Made by a program: the position numbers and the translations under genes. From assembly GCA_907164885.2 (NCBI GenBank), contig OU015490.1, positions 236,659,622 through 236,723,621 on the forward strand: a DNA stretch of 64,000 bases, written 5' to 3'. Shown one piece after another: positions 1 to 11,292 of the stretch (positions within the stretch are counted from its first letter, which is position 1; every line of letters begins with the position of its first letter). The notes below the pieces were generated by a model. That model was not told where the DNA came from, did not search any database, and saw only the letters and a list, made by a program, of their open reading frames with translations. The stretch is from Dolomedes plantarius (taxonomy: Eukaryota; Arthropoda; Arachnida; Araneae; Dolomedidae).

Positions 1-104
1 GTTGTTCACGAACGATGAGTTAGGACCCACGATAAACGGGCTCTCTTGTGTGATATGGTCAGAGATGGACACACCACTGGTCGCTGGGAAGGCGTAAAGG
101 CCCT

Positions 105-539
105 TGTAAGGTATACACAAGATTCGATTCACAAGAATCGAACTTTTGAGTGAATTAAAGAAGCTGCTTTAGATATGCTAATTTCGGCATACGCGCTTAG
201 TATAAATACCACGCAGCGTCATTAATGAAAAGGGGAGGTTGTTAAGGTTGAAAAGGTGTTATCCTGCGCTAGTGCTTAGCGGGCCAGAAGTTTACATGGC
301 AGTACTGCTGGTTTGACTTACTGTTCGTGAGTATAAAAATATATTGTTCTTGAAAGCTGTGTTTATACATTCCGTACAAGTAGTACGCATGCTTATTGCT
401 GTAAAGCCAATTATATGTGCAACGAATTCAATAAACATTGTTTCATGTATAAACTGCGTGTGGTTCAAATTCAAATAGAGAGCCACTTCAAATTATATAC
501 ACCCAGGTCTGGGTAGAAGTGAGCATAGAATCTCTATAC
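105..539 (+). repeat. Solo LTR of an LTR retrotransposon
   Basis: This 435-bp block matches, in reverse complement, the LTR at 53544-53985. It has a TATA box (TATAAAT at 201-207) and a poly(A) signal (AATAAA at 430-435), so its transcription sense is plus. The ends read GTAAGG...CTATAC. The flanks share CCTT (102-105 and 540-543); because neighbouring bases also agree, the target-site duplication is 4 or 5 bp. No internal region follows, so it is a solo LTR left by LTR-LTR recombination. The related copy carries a tRNA-Lys-type primer site and a gag fragment. Confidence 0.8.
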
Positions 540-2551
540 CCTTCTATGCTAGGCGTCTATAAACAGTTTGCCTGGAAACTGTTGTTACAAACACAGCAGG
601 AATGTCCGGAGAGAGTCTCTCAAGTTCTCTCTAGCCACTTGTTTCAAATTGGTGCCATAACCTGAATACAATTTTTGGTGCCACTTGTAACCACAGAGTC
701 ACCTCCGATTGAGACTGGTCAGCTTCCAGCCTATCTACGGCTGTTCATCTCAGTGAGTCGTCTATACTATTATGGCAACTCTTTCGTCCTGAAATCAGTA
801 AATATTGGGGGGGGGGGGGTAATTCAAGATTCCCAGCTCTACAGACATAAAATTCCAGGTGATGAAACGATCATTTTCACGTTATGCTTCATTACTTATT
901 CAAACTCCATTGAATCAAAACTTGATACTAACATTATGCTATCCATTCCACAAAATATATATGGTACGAATTTTATCAATTTTACAGGTAACTAAAACTG
1001 GTTGTCGAAAACATGTTTGTGACCTGAATTTTCGACACCGGTGTATATCGGTCAAATAAAATTTTTCTAACTCAATCTTCAACTGAGGAACTAAAGTAAA
1101 TTTTCGCAATCCACTGCTATATATCAAACCTTTCTTTCACTTTGGACTTTTTTTATCAATAATTATCTTAGTTCAATGAACTTGAAAAATAATAAGGGAT
1201 TATGATTGGATGCAATGATTGTTTTTAATATTTCTGCACTTTTTTAATTTTAAAATGAAGTTTAGTTTCTTGATGTCACAAAGGATTTGAAAGTAGTTTC
1301 TACCGCATTACACCTTTTTCGGCTTAATGTTTCGCATTAAACGCTACTATGAATCGTGATAACTATACTCGTTATGACCATTATATTAAGTATGAAGTTT
1401 CTGAAGTCATAAGCTATAAGTTTCTGCTCTTTTAGCCAAAATTAATTTTCGTCAACGTCTTTTGAAAGCCTGACTTTGAAATTGTTTACATTATAGACTA
1501 CATCATGTGAATTTTTTTACATTACCGTATTTCGGTATGCAGCTAAATAAAAATTAAAAATTATACATTTGAAAGTAAGTTTTGTAAACCTGACTTTGAA
1601 ATTGTTTACATTAAAATCGTTTACATTTTTTGTTTACTTTTAAATTTATTTGGAGAATAAAGTAATAATTAATCCAAATTATATTGACAACAACATGTTA
1701 AATTGTTTACATTATCGTATTTCAGTATGCAATTAAATAAAAATAAAAAAATTATGTATTAGAAAATAAGTTTTGTAAGCCTGACATGAATGCTACTTCA
1801 TGATTTCTATTTAAATGTGTAATACAGTATTTATATGAGTGCTATTTTAGAATTCATTTTTTTCTTTGGCAGTATTTTCGGTATGTTATATTTAGATTCA
1901 AGGAAATCAATTTTTTTTCTGAATTAATGCAAATCGTTTTACTGCCATTTCTGCTTCTCGGGAAATGTTCACATGAGTGATATTGTAATTTTTTAATGTA
2001 ATTTAGTGTGACTTGAGGTGGGATACATTTTATCTTTGGGAGTACTTTTCTTATGAATTAATGCTTGTTTTAAACACTCTTTCTGATCAATATTTCACAT
2101 CGAGCACTTAAATGAGGGCTATTTACTTTCAGTCACATTTAGTTTTTGTCTAGATTTTATTTATTATTTGATATGATTTATCTTATGTTAAATTTTAGAA
2201 TTTAGAACACTAAAAATTATTTTTTATTATCGAATAATCGTAATTTTCTATTCTCTTAAGCCATTTTGGTCTAAGTTTTCATACAGAATTGATGTTAATT
2301 GTGTTTCTTCTTTTACATAATTTTTGCTTACGATATCGAGAGAAACTTGCAGTTCCTAATATCCTATTTTAAATTTACACATACTCATTGTAAGTTGCAT
2401 CTCTTATCGGTCGAAACTATATTTATTACAATTAATACCCACCTAAAATAGAGAAAAGTATCCCCTAATTATTTTCTGTTAGCTAGCCAGCTTTTTGAGT
2501 TTGCTGTCGTATCTGTCAAAGTATGCAGGGGAATTCTAAAATAGTCTTGTA
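540..2551. other. AT-rich non-coding stretch, possible BEL/Pao leader fragment at 640-760
   Basis: No convincing gene. At 640-700 the phrase TTGGTGCC occurs twice, which resembles a BEL/Pao primer site. The plus frame from 675 begins with a TTESPPIETGQLPAY-like stretch reminiscent of a BEL gag, then degenerates. A 13-base G run lies at 807-819. From 1140 to 2500 the DNA is AT-rich; the phrase CCTGACTTTGAAATTGTTTACATT recurs around 1470 and 1590, suggesting an old local duplication. Confidence 0.35.
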
Positions 2552-2817
2552 CAGTGTGTCCCAAAAATAATGATGGAGTTTCAACATTCAAACGATATAG
2601 TGGGGGTCAGATCCGACACAAGGGTGTGTCTTCAAGCTCTCGTACTCTCCCCTCTCATAGCAAGAGATTGAGTTGACAAGGAACTCTACCATATAGACCT
2701 ACTAGACCACCCTACTATATATAGGAATAATTAATACGAGTGTCTTTATTAAAAAACATTATTCATGATCACTAGTCATTTTGTTTTAGATATTTTTTAG
2801 ATTCTGATGACCAAAAA

Positions 2818-3652
2818 TGTTAGTATTGTAAGAATCCGTTACGACCTTTCCGAATAAATCACCCAGACAGCCGGACCTCCCACAGCAGGTGACCAGCGAG
2901 CAGTTCTATCTATCAGCGTCAAGGTGTCTGCAAGCAGAGAATAGTGTTGCTCCTAGCCGCCGGGCCTGGGAGGACGTAAACTAATGACTATTTCGACGTG
3001 AACTAATGATTTTCTGATCAGCTGAATTATGGGAACCGACCACATGGCCTCGTGGTCAGGCGAATCACAGCCAACGGACATGACGTCACAAATTGTGCCA
3101 ACCAACCTAAACTTGTGCAGTCACGTGACCGGAAGCACGGTTGCCAACGCCACCAAAAAAATCCAGTTTTTGGAGAGACTTGGTCGAGACTCTCATCTAG
3201 AGAGCACCTATCGTCTACGTTGTCCTGGAGCGACCGACTTGATCCTGACTTATTTTTCAGAGCAGCCGCTCGAAGCTTCTCGTCAACGAATATTTCACCC
3301 TAAAGTATAGCTATCTCAGAGCATCCTGTTCTACAGGCTTCTGTTAGTTCTTTACTTCACCTAGAAGTTATCTTCATATTTCAGAGCAGCCCGCTCTATA
3401 AGCTTCCCGTGATTCTAACTGTCTTTACGAAGTTATTCTATTTTCAGAGCTGTACGCTCTAGAGGCTGTGTACCGACCTTCTAGTTCCGCTGTGACTGTA
3501 CGTGCATCTTATCATCGAAATCATTTGGTTATTACGAAGGCAAAGCTCTCTCTATGTCTAGAGGTAGATCAACTCATGTGTAAATAGTGTAAAAAGTTTC
3601 CGACTAAAATTTAATAAAACTGTAATTTAATGTAGTAGACTGACTCTCAACA
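2818..3652 (+). repeat. Solo LTR-like block with TGTT...AACA ends
   Basis: The block starts TGTTAG and ends TCAACA, is relatively GC-rich between 2870 and 3250 in an AT-rich setting, and has an AATAAA signal near 3612 close to its end, all typical of an LTR in plus sense. It contains a palindromic TGACGTCA (CRE/ATF-type) at 3081-3088 and four spaced small hairpins (3259-3460). I could not find a matching target-site duplication (flanks AAAAA and TTTTT), nor a second copy in the window. The LTR assignment is therefore an inference from structure. Confidence 0.55.
3259..3460 (+). repeat. Four spaced AGAGC-loop-GCTCT hairpins
   Basis: Four short inverted repeats occur at 3259-3272, 3318-3332, 3383-3397 and 3446-3460. 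Each has AGAGC on the left and GCTC(T) or GTTCT on the right around a 4-5-nt loop, and each is usually preceded by TTTC and followed by a purine-rich AGCTTC-like tail. Spacing is 59, 65 and 63 bp. The loops differ while the stems are kept, suggesting the fold was maintained. Confidence 0.7.
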
Positions 3653-4104
3653 TTTTTAGCTACCCGGAGTCTGAAGTTATCACAGTATATCTAATATTTT
3701 ACATTTTGATGCTCGAAAAGTTGGTTTCACTAACCTGTAAAACTAGGTATGCTAAATTACATATTAGACCTAATAAATACAACATTCTACGTAAATGCCA
3801 AAGATATTTTCTTTGTTTAGAAAAATTACAATTCATTGGTCATTTTTTCTACAATAGGGTTTTATTTCATGTAAAATATTATAAGTAAATGTTATTTTAC
3901 AACAAAATGGCTTATTGTGTATTTATTTCTACAAAAAACCTCATCAAAAAAAAGATCGGGTCTCATCCGACCTGAACGTACCATCTATTTCGTCTCAATC
4001 CACTGTACAGTTTGAGGGTTAAATGGTTATAGCTTCCGAATAAAGCATTGTAGAGAGATGAAATATACTTCAAATTGAAGAGAAAATCTCCAGGTTTCTT
4101 AGCT

Positions 4105-4462
4105 GTTCGGCAGACTTCGATGTGGGCTTCCTGGGTTGTCCTGCAGACGTCAAGACCATATTCAGTCTCTTCCCATGCACGGCGAAAAACATCCGAGGTG
4201 ATAGACGAAACAGCTTCAGTGATCCCCTCTTCAAATAGTCCAGATTTCTGATATGAATGGAATACACTTGTGTTTTTACATAACCCCTGTGTTTTTAAAA
4301 TAGAAATCCTTGAGGGTAAGGTTTGGAGACCGTGGGGGCCAGATAAACCACCTTTCTCGTCTAATCCATCGCTGAGGAAATGTTTCGTTAAGAAATTCCC
4401 GTTTAACACTACCGACAGCGCTCCGTCTAACTGGAAAATGGAATTCTCCGGAATTTTCTGGT
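4105..4462 (-). pseudogene. Mariner-like transposase C-terminal remnant
   Basis: Reading the minus strand leftward in shifting frames gives FQLDGA, then LNETFPQRWI, then WPPRSPNLTLKDF, then RRAWEETEYGLDVCR and AHIEV. These correspond to the second and third catalytic blocks and C-terminal tail of arthropod mariner-type transposases: the second catalytic D sits in the QLDGA block, the third in the PRSPNLT-LKDF block. At least two frameshifts separate the pieces and the N-terminal DNA-binding part is absent. Dead remnant; family assignment is from motif memory. Confidence 0.8.
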
Positions 4463-4620
4463 GCTAGTTCCGGAGTCTGATAGAGTCTGCACGTAAAATT
4501 TCACATACATAAACTTGCAGTTTCTCTCTTTCATTTAACGTATGACTCGTGTCTGCAGCATGATTTGCTGCTTAGCTATAGCCATTTGAAACCCCATCAT
4601 TATTTTTAGGAGACACTGTA

Positions 4621-5394
4621 TACAGTCCGATCTCGGAGCATTAAATTTAGAGGAAGCGATCGTAACCAAAAATGGAAAGATTGACGTTTACACGAGGGTT
4701 GCGTTTGTACGAGATAGCAGTTTCCCATCCGAGGTGGTCGCCGCAGAAATCGGAAGAAGATAAAAAGGCACAGTGATGGCCAACGAAATCCAAGATAGCC
4801 GACCAAAAATCAACAATCTGGTACATGAAACACTATTTAAAGTTAATACCTTATTAGCGAAAGTTAGAAGTTTGGGTGTGAGGACTATTGTGGACCTTTT
4901 GGTTTATGTGACGGAGCTATGGGTAAGACATATTCGTAAGGCTCGTGCTTGCCATATTTCTGTGTTAGAGTTTTATTAGTGAGCGATCAAGTTAAGTCAC
5001 TACTGAACTGCCAATTGTCTTCTTAACACTGGACTCTAGTGATCTGCAAATCAAAGCAGCTTAAGTAAGCCACATTTATAATGCCTCGTATAGTCTAACT
5101 TTATAATTGTAGCACAACATAAAGTAAATCTGAGCACATAAACTTAGAGGTTAAAAGAACCGTAAAATGCAAAGTCACAATATTATAAAGTGTTGACCAT
5201 CTCATGTAGTTTACTGAAAATTGTATAAAAGGGAAAAATAAAGTAATTGTTTCTCATGTCAAACTTAACATATAGAATCCAAAGCACAGTGGATCTATAG
5301 AATGCATAAAGCATGGCATTTAATTAAAGAGCTGAATGATGAGAAGGCAATCTATAATTGGAGATGGGGGGGGGGGGGGGTTAAGAATTTGAAA
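4621..5394. other. Gene-free stretch with poly-G tract
   Basis: Nothing recognisable is coded here. The short open frames show no domain. A run of 12-14 G lies near 5367. Weak similarity to the repeat at 5395-6870 begins at the end of this stretch. Confidence 0.5.
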
Positions 5395-6870
5395 GGCCCA
5401 GAAGGAATTTTTTGTCGGGGTCCCTGCTGAATACAACAAATAGTACAGACAAATCCATCGTCAGATTACCAATATTTCTATTTTGACTGAAACAATTTTT
5501 GTAGTATTTTGAAATACTTTTACCATTACCTCAGATTCGTTTGTTGGAAAAAAAATATATGAAATTCTATATAAACAATCCAAAACTGGTTTATAAGTAA
5601 TAGCGATAAACAGTGACTAGTTATGATATCTATGTTAAATATTTAAAGGAGGAAACTTTAATATATTTGAAACCCAATCGTTCAAAAATTTTAAGGAGGG
5701 AATAAATTTTTTAGTTGGGGCCCTTACTAAATACACACATCATTCACCCCATCTAATGTCGAATCCATCTTGAATCGGGGGTTAAGTGCATCAGTTTTGA
5801 TGGTAACTATATTTTTCGTTATTCTTCAGTACTTTTTACCTCATTTTAGGTTCACTATTATGAAAAGACCCTCTGTATGAAATTCTACCCAAACAAACAA
5901 AACCAACTAAATAAGTAAAAACAATAATCCCAGAATTCTCTTGAGATGTAAATTCAGGTATTTAAATGAACATATTTATTGAATATATCTCACTCCATTA
6001 TTCGAAGAAAGTAATAAATTTCCCTTCACTTACTATCCAAATAACCGCCGCGAAAGATAGAACGCAACTTCCAGGATTTTCACAACTATATCGACCCAGT
6101 CACAACAGTTTTCTAACTACTCTCAGGTAATTCCCAACGAAATTAATCAGCATACTCAAAAGGAATTTTTCCGCCTCTAAAATGTTTTCAGTCGGAGTTC
6201 GGATGGAATTGATCTTACTTACAAAAGATTGTGATTAATATCATTCCAACAGGACGGCTGAAATCAGAACCTTAAGGTTAATTTAGATTCATTTGAAATA
6301 CCTCACTGCGTTGAATTTCAGATCGATTACCTGATGTTTCAAGTGACTCTCGCGATTTAATGAAACTTAGATGCTTGTTACTTTCAAATACTTTTCCCCA
6401 ATCACCACTCCTTTCTGTTAAAGGCATGAGCTGCAAAGTGTATAGAGGGAAGTAAAATAGATTTGCTCCTAATTTCCAAAAAGTGAACTTATGAAAATCC
6501 GTCTCGTGAGGCGATATGAAATTTAAGACATCAGAATAAATAAGGCTGCATCTGAAGGAAAAGTCGCTTTTTTTCATATTTATAGCTTATTTGGCAAACT
6601 GGAATTACAATCTGTTACGTTTTACGTTGTTAAATTTGTAAAGGATTTATTCTAAATTGCTGATATATAAATTAGTATATTGATTTGTCTCATTTGTAAT
6701 TTTCATTCGAGATTTCTTTCTCTTAGTATATTTCCTGCTGCAAAAACTATATAAAATTTATCAGCATTTGTTTATTGCATTGTTGAAGAGGGTGTCTACT
6801 AAAAGAGCTAGCTTAGGAGTTTTTCTGCTTTTGTTTCCTTCTCAAACATTACTTGAACTGGTTTCCTCCA
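5395..6870. repeat. Diverged repeat, copy 1 (with internal ~310-bp tandem duplication)
   Basis: From about 5602 to 6870 this sequence aligns by eye with 8562-9803 in the same orientation: both contain GTTAAATATTTAAAGGAG, TGGGGCCCTTACTAAAT, CCGCGAAAGATAG and a shared end near AACTGGTTT. In addition 5395-5620 resembles 5700-5930 (phrases AATTTTTTGTCGGGGTCC / AATTTTTTAGTTGGGGCCC, then TATGAAATTCTA...AAACAA), a decayed ~310-bp tandem duplication. No domain is readable. It may be the body of an old LTR or LINE element. Confidence 0.6.
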
Positions 6871-6897
6871 TATTAAATCTGCAATATCGGTTTTCAT

Positions 6898-7101
6898 TCA
6901 CTTCGCGTTGTGACTTTGAATATCACTTTTCACAGACTTTCGTTGCTTCAAATGACTTTTTGAGGGGAATGTGGGGAGGATTATATCAATTCCCCAATCA
7001 GAATTTAAAATACTTTCGATTTTGTTTACCAATTTAGTTGTTAGCGTTCTCACAACAGATCGCTTCTTTTTCAACATTTCCAAACGTTCGTGATTGGACA
7101 T
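6898..7101 (-). pseudogene. BEL/Pao gag N-terminal fragment
   Basis: The minus-strand frame starts MSNHERLEMLKKKRSVVRT and continues with LTTKLVNKIESIL, then loses meaning. This basic, coiled-coil-prone start resembles the start of the BEL gag at 28692 (MAENFQRLKTKRTALRT), so it is read as the N-terminal ~50 residues of a related gag. No CCHC, protease or polymerase part follows on the left, where diverged repeat begins. Truncated and non-functional. Confidence 0.55.
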
Positions 7102-7264
7102 TTTAATATTTAAAATTACTCATACTATTCCTCACAATAAACGATCTAAATACACCCAAGAAAACACATGAACAGTGTTGAAGCACCCTTCGCATTAAGG
7201 GTGACAACAGTAAATGGATGGAAGCTGTTACTTTGCCCCAGAATCACCCCTATGCATCTCTCTA

Positions 7265-8561
7265 TTAGTCATAACAGAGGAGCGAGAGTAGCGAGCCTAG
7301 GGGCGAAGCCCCTAGTCTTATAAAATAAAAATGTTGGGTGTCCCCCCAACATTCGGTGGCCCCTAGGCCTGGGCCTACCGGGCCTAATGGAAAATCAGGG
7401 CCTGGTGTAGATTACATCACTCTCTGCATGTACTATTGTTCACAATTCAAATATCTCCATTTAATCATATCAAAACAAATTTTGGGGAAAATTTCTTCAC
7501 TTAAAAAAGGGAGTAAAACCTCAGCAAGTAATAAAATATAGTGTGGATTACATCACTCTCTCTGTGTACTATTGTTCACAATTCAGATATCTCCACTTAA
7601 TCATATCAAATAATAAATTGTTGGAAATATAATTTCACTTTTAAAATGGAGTAAAAATTCAGCAAGTAATAAAATATAGTGTGGATTACATCACTCTCTC
7701 TGTGTACTATTGTTCACAATTCAGATATCTCCACTTAATCATATCAAATAATAAATTGTTGGGAATAAAATTTCACTTTTAAAATGGAGTAAAAATTCAG
7801 CAAGTAATAAAATATAGTGTGGATTACATCACTCTCTCTGTGTACTATTGTTCACAATTCAGATATCTCCACTTAATCATATCAAATAATAAATTGTTGG
7901 GAATAAAATTTCACTTTTAAAATGGAGTAAAAATTCAGCAAGTAATAAAATATAGTGTGGATTACATCACTCTCTCTGTGTACTATTGTTCACAATTCAG
8001 ATATCTCCACTTAATCATATCAAATAATAAATTGTTGGAAATATAATTTCACTTTTAAAATGAAGTAAAAATTCAGCAAGTAATAAAATATAGTGTGGAT
8101 TACATCACTCTCTCTGTGTACTATTGTTCACAATTCAGATATCTACACTTAATGATATCAAATAATAAATTGTTAGGAATATAATTTCACTTTTAAAATG
8201 GAGTAAAAATTCAGCAAGTACTAAAATATAGTGTGGATTACAACTATGATATTCATAAAGCTTCTTAATACACACAGTTGAGTATTTCAGGAGTAGGAGA
8301 TATTACTCCGTGACAGAATCAAAAGAACAGACTCTAGATAAACCTACGTACAACTGTCCATGACTAAACACTGGATTTGATAGGTATAAACATTTTATTA
8401 AAAGATCAGCGGTTGTAACAAATGTCGCCACTACAAACACGCGATTTTAAATTGCGGACGGTCGCTAATGTTTACATCCGGTAGTTGCAGCCGTTGCCAT
8501 TCGGAGTGTAGAAATATCAGCGATTTTTGTGCCGCATACCTACGCGTTTTATATATATAGA
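7265..8561 (-). mobile_element. Non-autonomous Helitron-like element
   Basis: Read on the minus strand, the element starts TCTATATATATAAAACGCG (from 8561), preceded by A, and ends GACTAA (at 7265), followed by T. This matches Helitron rules: 5' TC, 3' CTRR, insertion between A and T, no target duplication. A GC-rich hairpin (CTAGGGGCGAAGCCCCTAG, 7297-7315) lies near the 3' end, though about 30-50 nt from it rather than the usual 10-12. The interior holds six 138-bp tandem repeats and no Rep/helicase gene. Near 7360-7404 there is a piece resembling the end of the hAT MITE at 60745. Confidence 0.5.
7405..8240 (+). repeat. 138-bp tandem repeat, six copies
   Basis: Units begin with GTGTGGATTACATCACTCTC at 7541, 7679, 7817, 7955 and 8093, exactly 138 bp apart, with a more diverged first unit from 7405 (136 bp) and a stub at 8231. 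Internal units differ at only a few positions, so the array expanded recently or is being homogenised. The unit is AT-rich and non-coding. It lies wholly inside the Helitron-like element. Confidence 0.95.
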
Positions 8562-9803
8562 TACCGATAAACTCTGTATTATTTTGAGATCTAAGTTAAA
8601 TATTTAAAGGAGAAAATTTTAATACTTTTTTAAACCTAATCTTTCAATAATTTTAAGGAGTCCATAAAATTTTTTAGCTGGGGCCCTTACTAAATGCACA
8701 TGTTTTCCAACTCAACTAGTTCTTTTTCAATCGAGGACTACAAATAATTCAGTTTTAAGGATACTATTTGTTTCGTTATTATTATCTATTTTTGATCTCA
8801 TTATTTTGGAAATACCCTTTTTATGAATTTCTACATAAACAAGCGCAAACTGTTAAATAAGCAACAACAATAATCCATGAATTCTCTTGAGATTTAAATT
8901 CTTATATTTAAAGAAATATGTTTAATGAATATATCCCATTCCATTATCCTAAGTACGTAATAAATTTCCCATCACTTACTATCCAAGTAACTGCCGCGAA
9001 AGATAGCACGCAACTTTCAGGGTTTCACAGCTACATCTACCCTGGCACAGAAGTTTTCTAACTACTATCAAGTAATTCCCAGCGAAATTAATCAGCAGAC
9101 TCAAAAGGAATTTTTCCAACCCTATAATGTTTTCAGTCGAAGTTCGGATGAAATTGATCTTACTTACAAAAGATTGTCATTAATATTATTCCAACAGGAC
9201 CGCGTAAATTAGAACCTTAAGGTTAATTTCGATTTATTTGAAATGCCTCGCTGCGTTGAATTTCAGATCGATTACCTGTTGTTTCAAGTGCTTTTTACGA
9301 TTTAATGGAACTTAGATGCTTGTTATTTTCAAATGCTTTTCCCCTATCACCAACTCTTTACTGTTAAATGTATGAGCTTCAAAGTATGTAGAGAGAGAGG
9401 GAAGTAAAATAGATTTGCTCCTAATTTTCGAAAAGTGAACTTGTGAAAATCTGTCAGGCGAGGCGATCTGAAATTTTAGAATAAATAGGGCTGTATTTGA
9501 AGGCAAAGTCGCTTTTTTCATATTTATAGCTTATTTGACTAACAAGAAATACAATTTGTTCCGTTTTATGTAAGATTTTTTCTAATATGCTGATATATAA
9601 ATTATTACTTTGATTTGTCTCATTTCTAATTTTTAGTCAAAATTTCTTTCTCTTAGTATATTTATTGCTGTAAAAACTATTTTAAATTTATTAGCATTTG
9701 TATATTGCATTGCAAATTGGGGTCTCTGCCAAAACAGTTAGTGTAGGGGGTTTTCTGCGGTCGTTTTCTTCTCAAATGTTATTTTAACTGGTTTACTCTA
9801 AAT
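8562..9803. repeat. Diverged repeat, copy 2
   Basis: Same-orientation partner of 5602-6870. Shared phrases run in the same order through the full 1.2 kb (for example TTTCCCATCACTTACTATCCAA, AATTGATCTTACTTACAAAAG and CTTTTTTCATATTTATAGCTTA-like text), with many substitutions and small indels. It starts exactly at the Helitron edge and stops where the LINE begins. No coding domain recognised. Confidence 0.6.
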
Positions 9804-10135
9804 TGTACCATGACATTCTAGCCCAGGAACAGACGGACTTTAGGGAGAGCATGTCTACATCCAACTCAATATTGAATGTGGTACATAAAATCAGATCGGG
9901 TTTTAACGACAAAAGCAGTACCCTGGTTGTTCTTGTTGACTTCCAGGGTGCTTACAATACCGTATGGCGAGATAGACGGATTAGCAAATTAATGAAGAAT
10001 GGAATCTGTGGTAATATGCTGAGTTGGATTAAGAGATTTTTAGCTGAAAGATGGGTAACGACACGATGGAATCAGGCAGAGTCAAAATATGGAAGTAGTA
10101 AAGTAGGCCTACCACAAGATGCAGTTTGTAGCTGT
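9804..10135 (+). pseudogene. LINE reverse transcriptase, N-terminal half
   Basis: The frame reads AQEQTDFRESMSTSNSIL, then a KIRSGF segment, then VVLVDFQGAYNTVW and later LSWIKRFLAERW and GLPQDAV. These are the conserved LINE polymerase blocks: the FR-ST block, the first catalytic Asp (VDFQGAYN; usually D-x3-AFD), and the QG-x-LSP block, here GLPQDAV with the Gly replaced. The sequence breaks off at this last block because of the insertion that follows. Confidence 0.8.
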
Positions 10136-10680
10136 AGTTTGTAGCCAGACTTAATACCATTGACGGTTGTCTTTCCAATATTTTTACGTTTTCTAAACAC
10201 ACGCTTAAATTAGAACCTTCTTCGTGGAATTCTAAATAATCTAATACACTCAGTAATATCAATAGAATACGACTTACTGAAGTAAATATATTGCAATCTA
10301 ACGCTATAACACAAGATATACGAGAAACATCAATAAACCAGATGCGAAAAATAACATAAGCAGTTAGAAACTGCGAAAAACAGTTGCAGTTAACTTTACT
10401 GTTGCCAATTCTTCAGTCCAAAATAAAAAAATAGGAAAAGTTTAACAGAGATAATAATATATGTAGAGCATTAACTGAGCCACCATATGGAATAAATGTT
10501 TGTTTACGTTCGCCAGCTCTTTAAATGGCCAATCAGGTGTGAAGTGGCTTCGGAAAGAATGAAAAATTTCAACACTTCTGTTTTTTTAATGAACAAGTGT
10601 GATACATCGTTAGAAAAATGAAATTTGAAATTATTTAATGATTGAAAAAATTAAAAATTGATTTTTTCGTCAAAATTCAC
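10136..10680. other. Unclassified ~550-bp insertion within LINE reverse transcriptase
   Basis: The LINE frame stops at GLPQDAV and resumes at LPGPLNIYINDL, which should be nearly adjacent, so about 550 bp were inserted. The left edge carries a short direct repeat (GTTTGTAGCTGTAGTTTGTAG); the right edge is TTCGTCAAAATTCACTTACC. I see no terminal inverted repeat, poly(A) tail or clear target duplication. No coding content. It could be a solo LTR or a MITE. Confidence 0.6.
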
Positions 10681-11290
10681 TTACCCGGTCCCCTTAATAT
10701 CTATATCAATGACCTAATAAAATATCTCCAAAATGTCAAAGATATCAATGTTAGTATGTTTGCAGATGATCTAATAATATGGACGGATGCAAAGAATTCT
10801 CCAAAATGGCAGAACCAAAGAATAATGTTAGAGAACACCATGAATAAGGCACTGGAAATACTTCAGAACTGGGCAAATGAGAACAACATGATCGTAAACA
10901 ATTCAAAGACTATGTATCAATTCTTTTCATTAAGACCTATAGATTCTGATTTTAACTTAACAATAGATAAGTGGAATCTAATTAACAGTAAAACCTCCAA
11001 ATTATAGGAGTTGTGTTAGACAAGAAGTTTTATAAAGCATGTAAAAGTATTAGGGAGAAGAGATTGCAAATCTTGAGAAGATTAGCATGTGCCAAATTGG
11101 GGGGGAGGGGGTGCAGCTAAAATACACTAAATAAACCTGCAATACATTCGTAAAACCTACTCTCATATATGGAAGTGAGGTTTTACTTATCACTGCTCAA
11201 GATAAAATTGACTTTTGGAACGAATACAGAATAGAACTATTCGGATAATAACAAGAGCTATAAATACTACCCCCATGGCTGCAATGCAAC
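10681..11290 (+). pseudogene. LINE reverse transcriptase, C-terminal half
   Basis: Begins LPGPLNIYINDLIKYL and contains the polymerase active site FADD in SMFADDLIIW, then a WANENNMIVNNSKT segment (the block after the active site). Downstream, in broken frames, come GVVLDKKF, LRRLACAKLG and AAMQLQ, typical of the thumb and linker of this clade. A poly-G tract near 11098 and stops after 11007 show decay. Cut by the mariner element at its right edge. Confidence 0.8.
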
Positions 11291-11292
11291 TA

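Larger units (their letters stand above)
2552..4618 (-). mobile_element. Mariner-like element relic interrupted by an LTR
   Basis: Two inverted copies of one terminal sequence bound this span: CAGTGTGTCCCAAAAATAAT at 2552 and its reverse complement ending at 4618, each next to TA (2550-2551 and 4619-4620). The right half encodes C-terminal pieces of a mariner-like transposase on the minus strand. Removing the LTR at 2818-3652 leaves 1232 bp, a normal mariner length. However, there is too little room at the right for the transposase N-terminus, so the element is rearranged, or the two ends come from two copies. Confidence 0.55.

Noticed and set aside
4270..4467. Plus-strand 65-codon frame over the mariner relic
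   Set aside because: Antisense shadow of the minus-strand transposase remnant.
6278..6577. 99-codon minus frame in repeat copy 1
   Set aside because: Its counterpart in copy 2 (9312-9521) is frameshifted and diverged; no domain, so coding is not supported.
7405..8240. CRISPR-like array
   Set aside because: Units are directly adjacent 138-bp repeats without unique spacers, in eukaryotic DNA.
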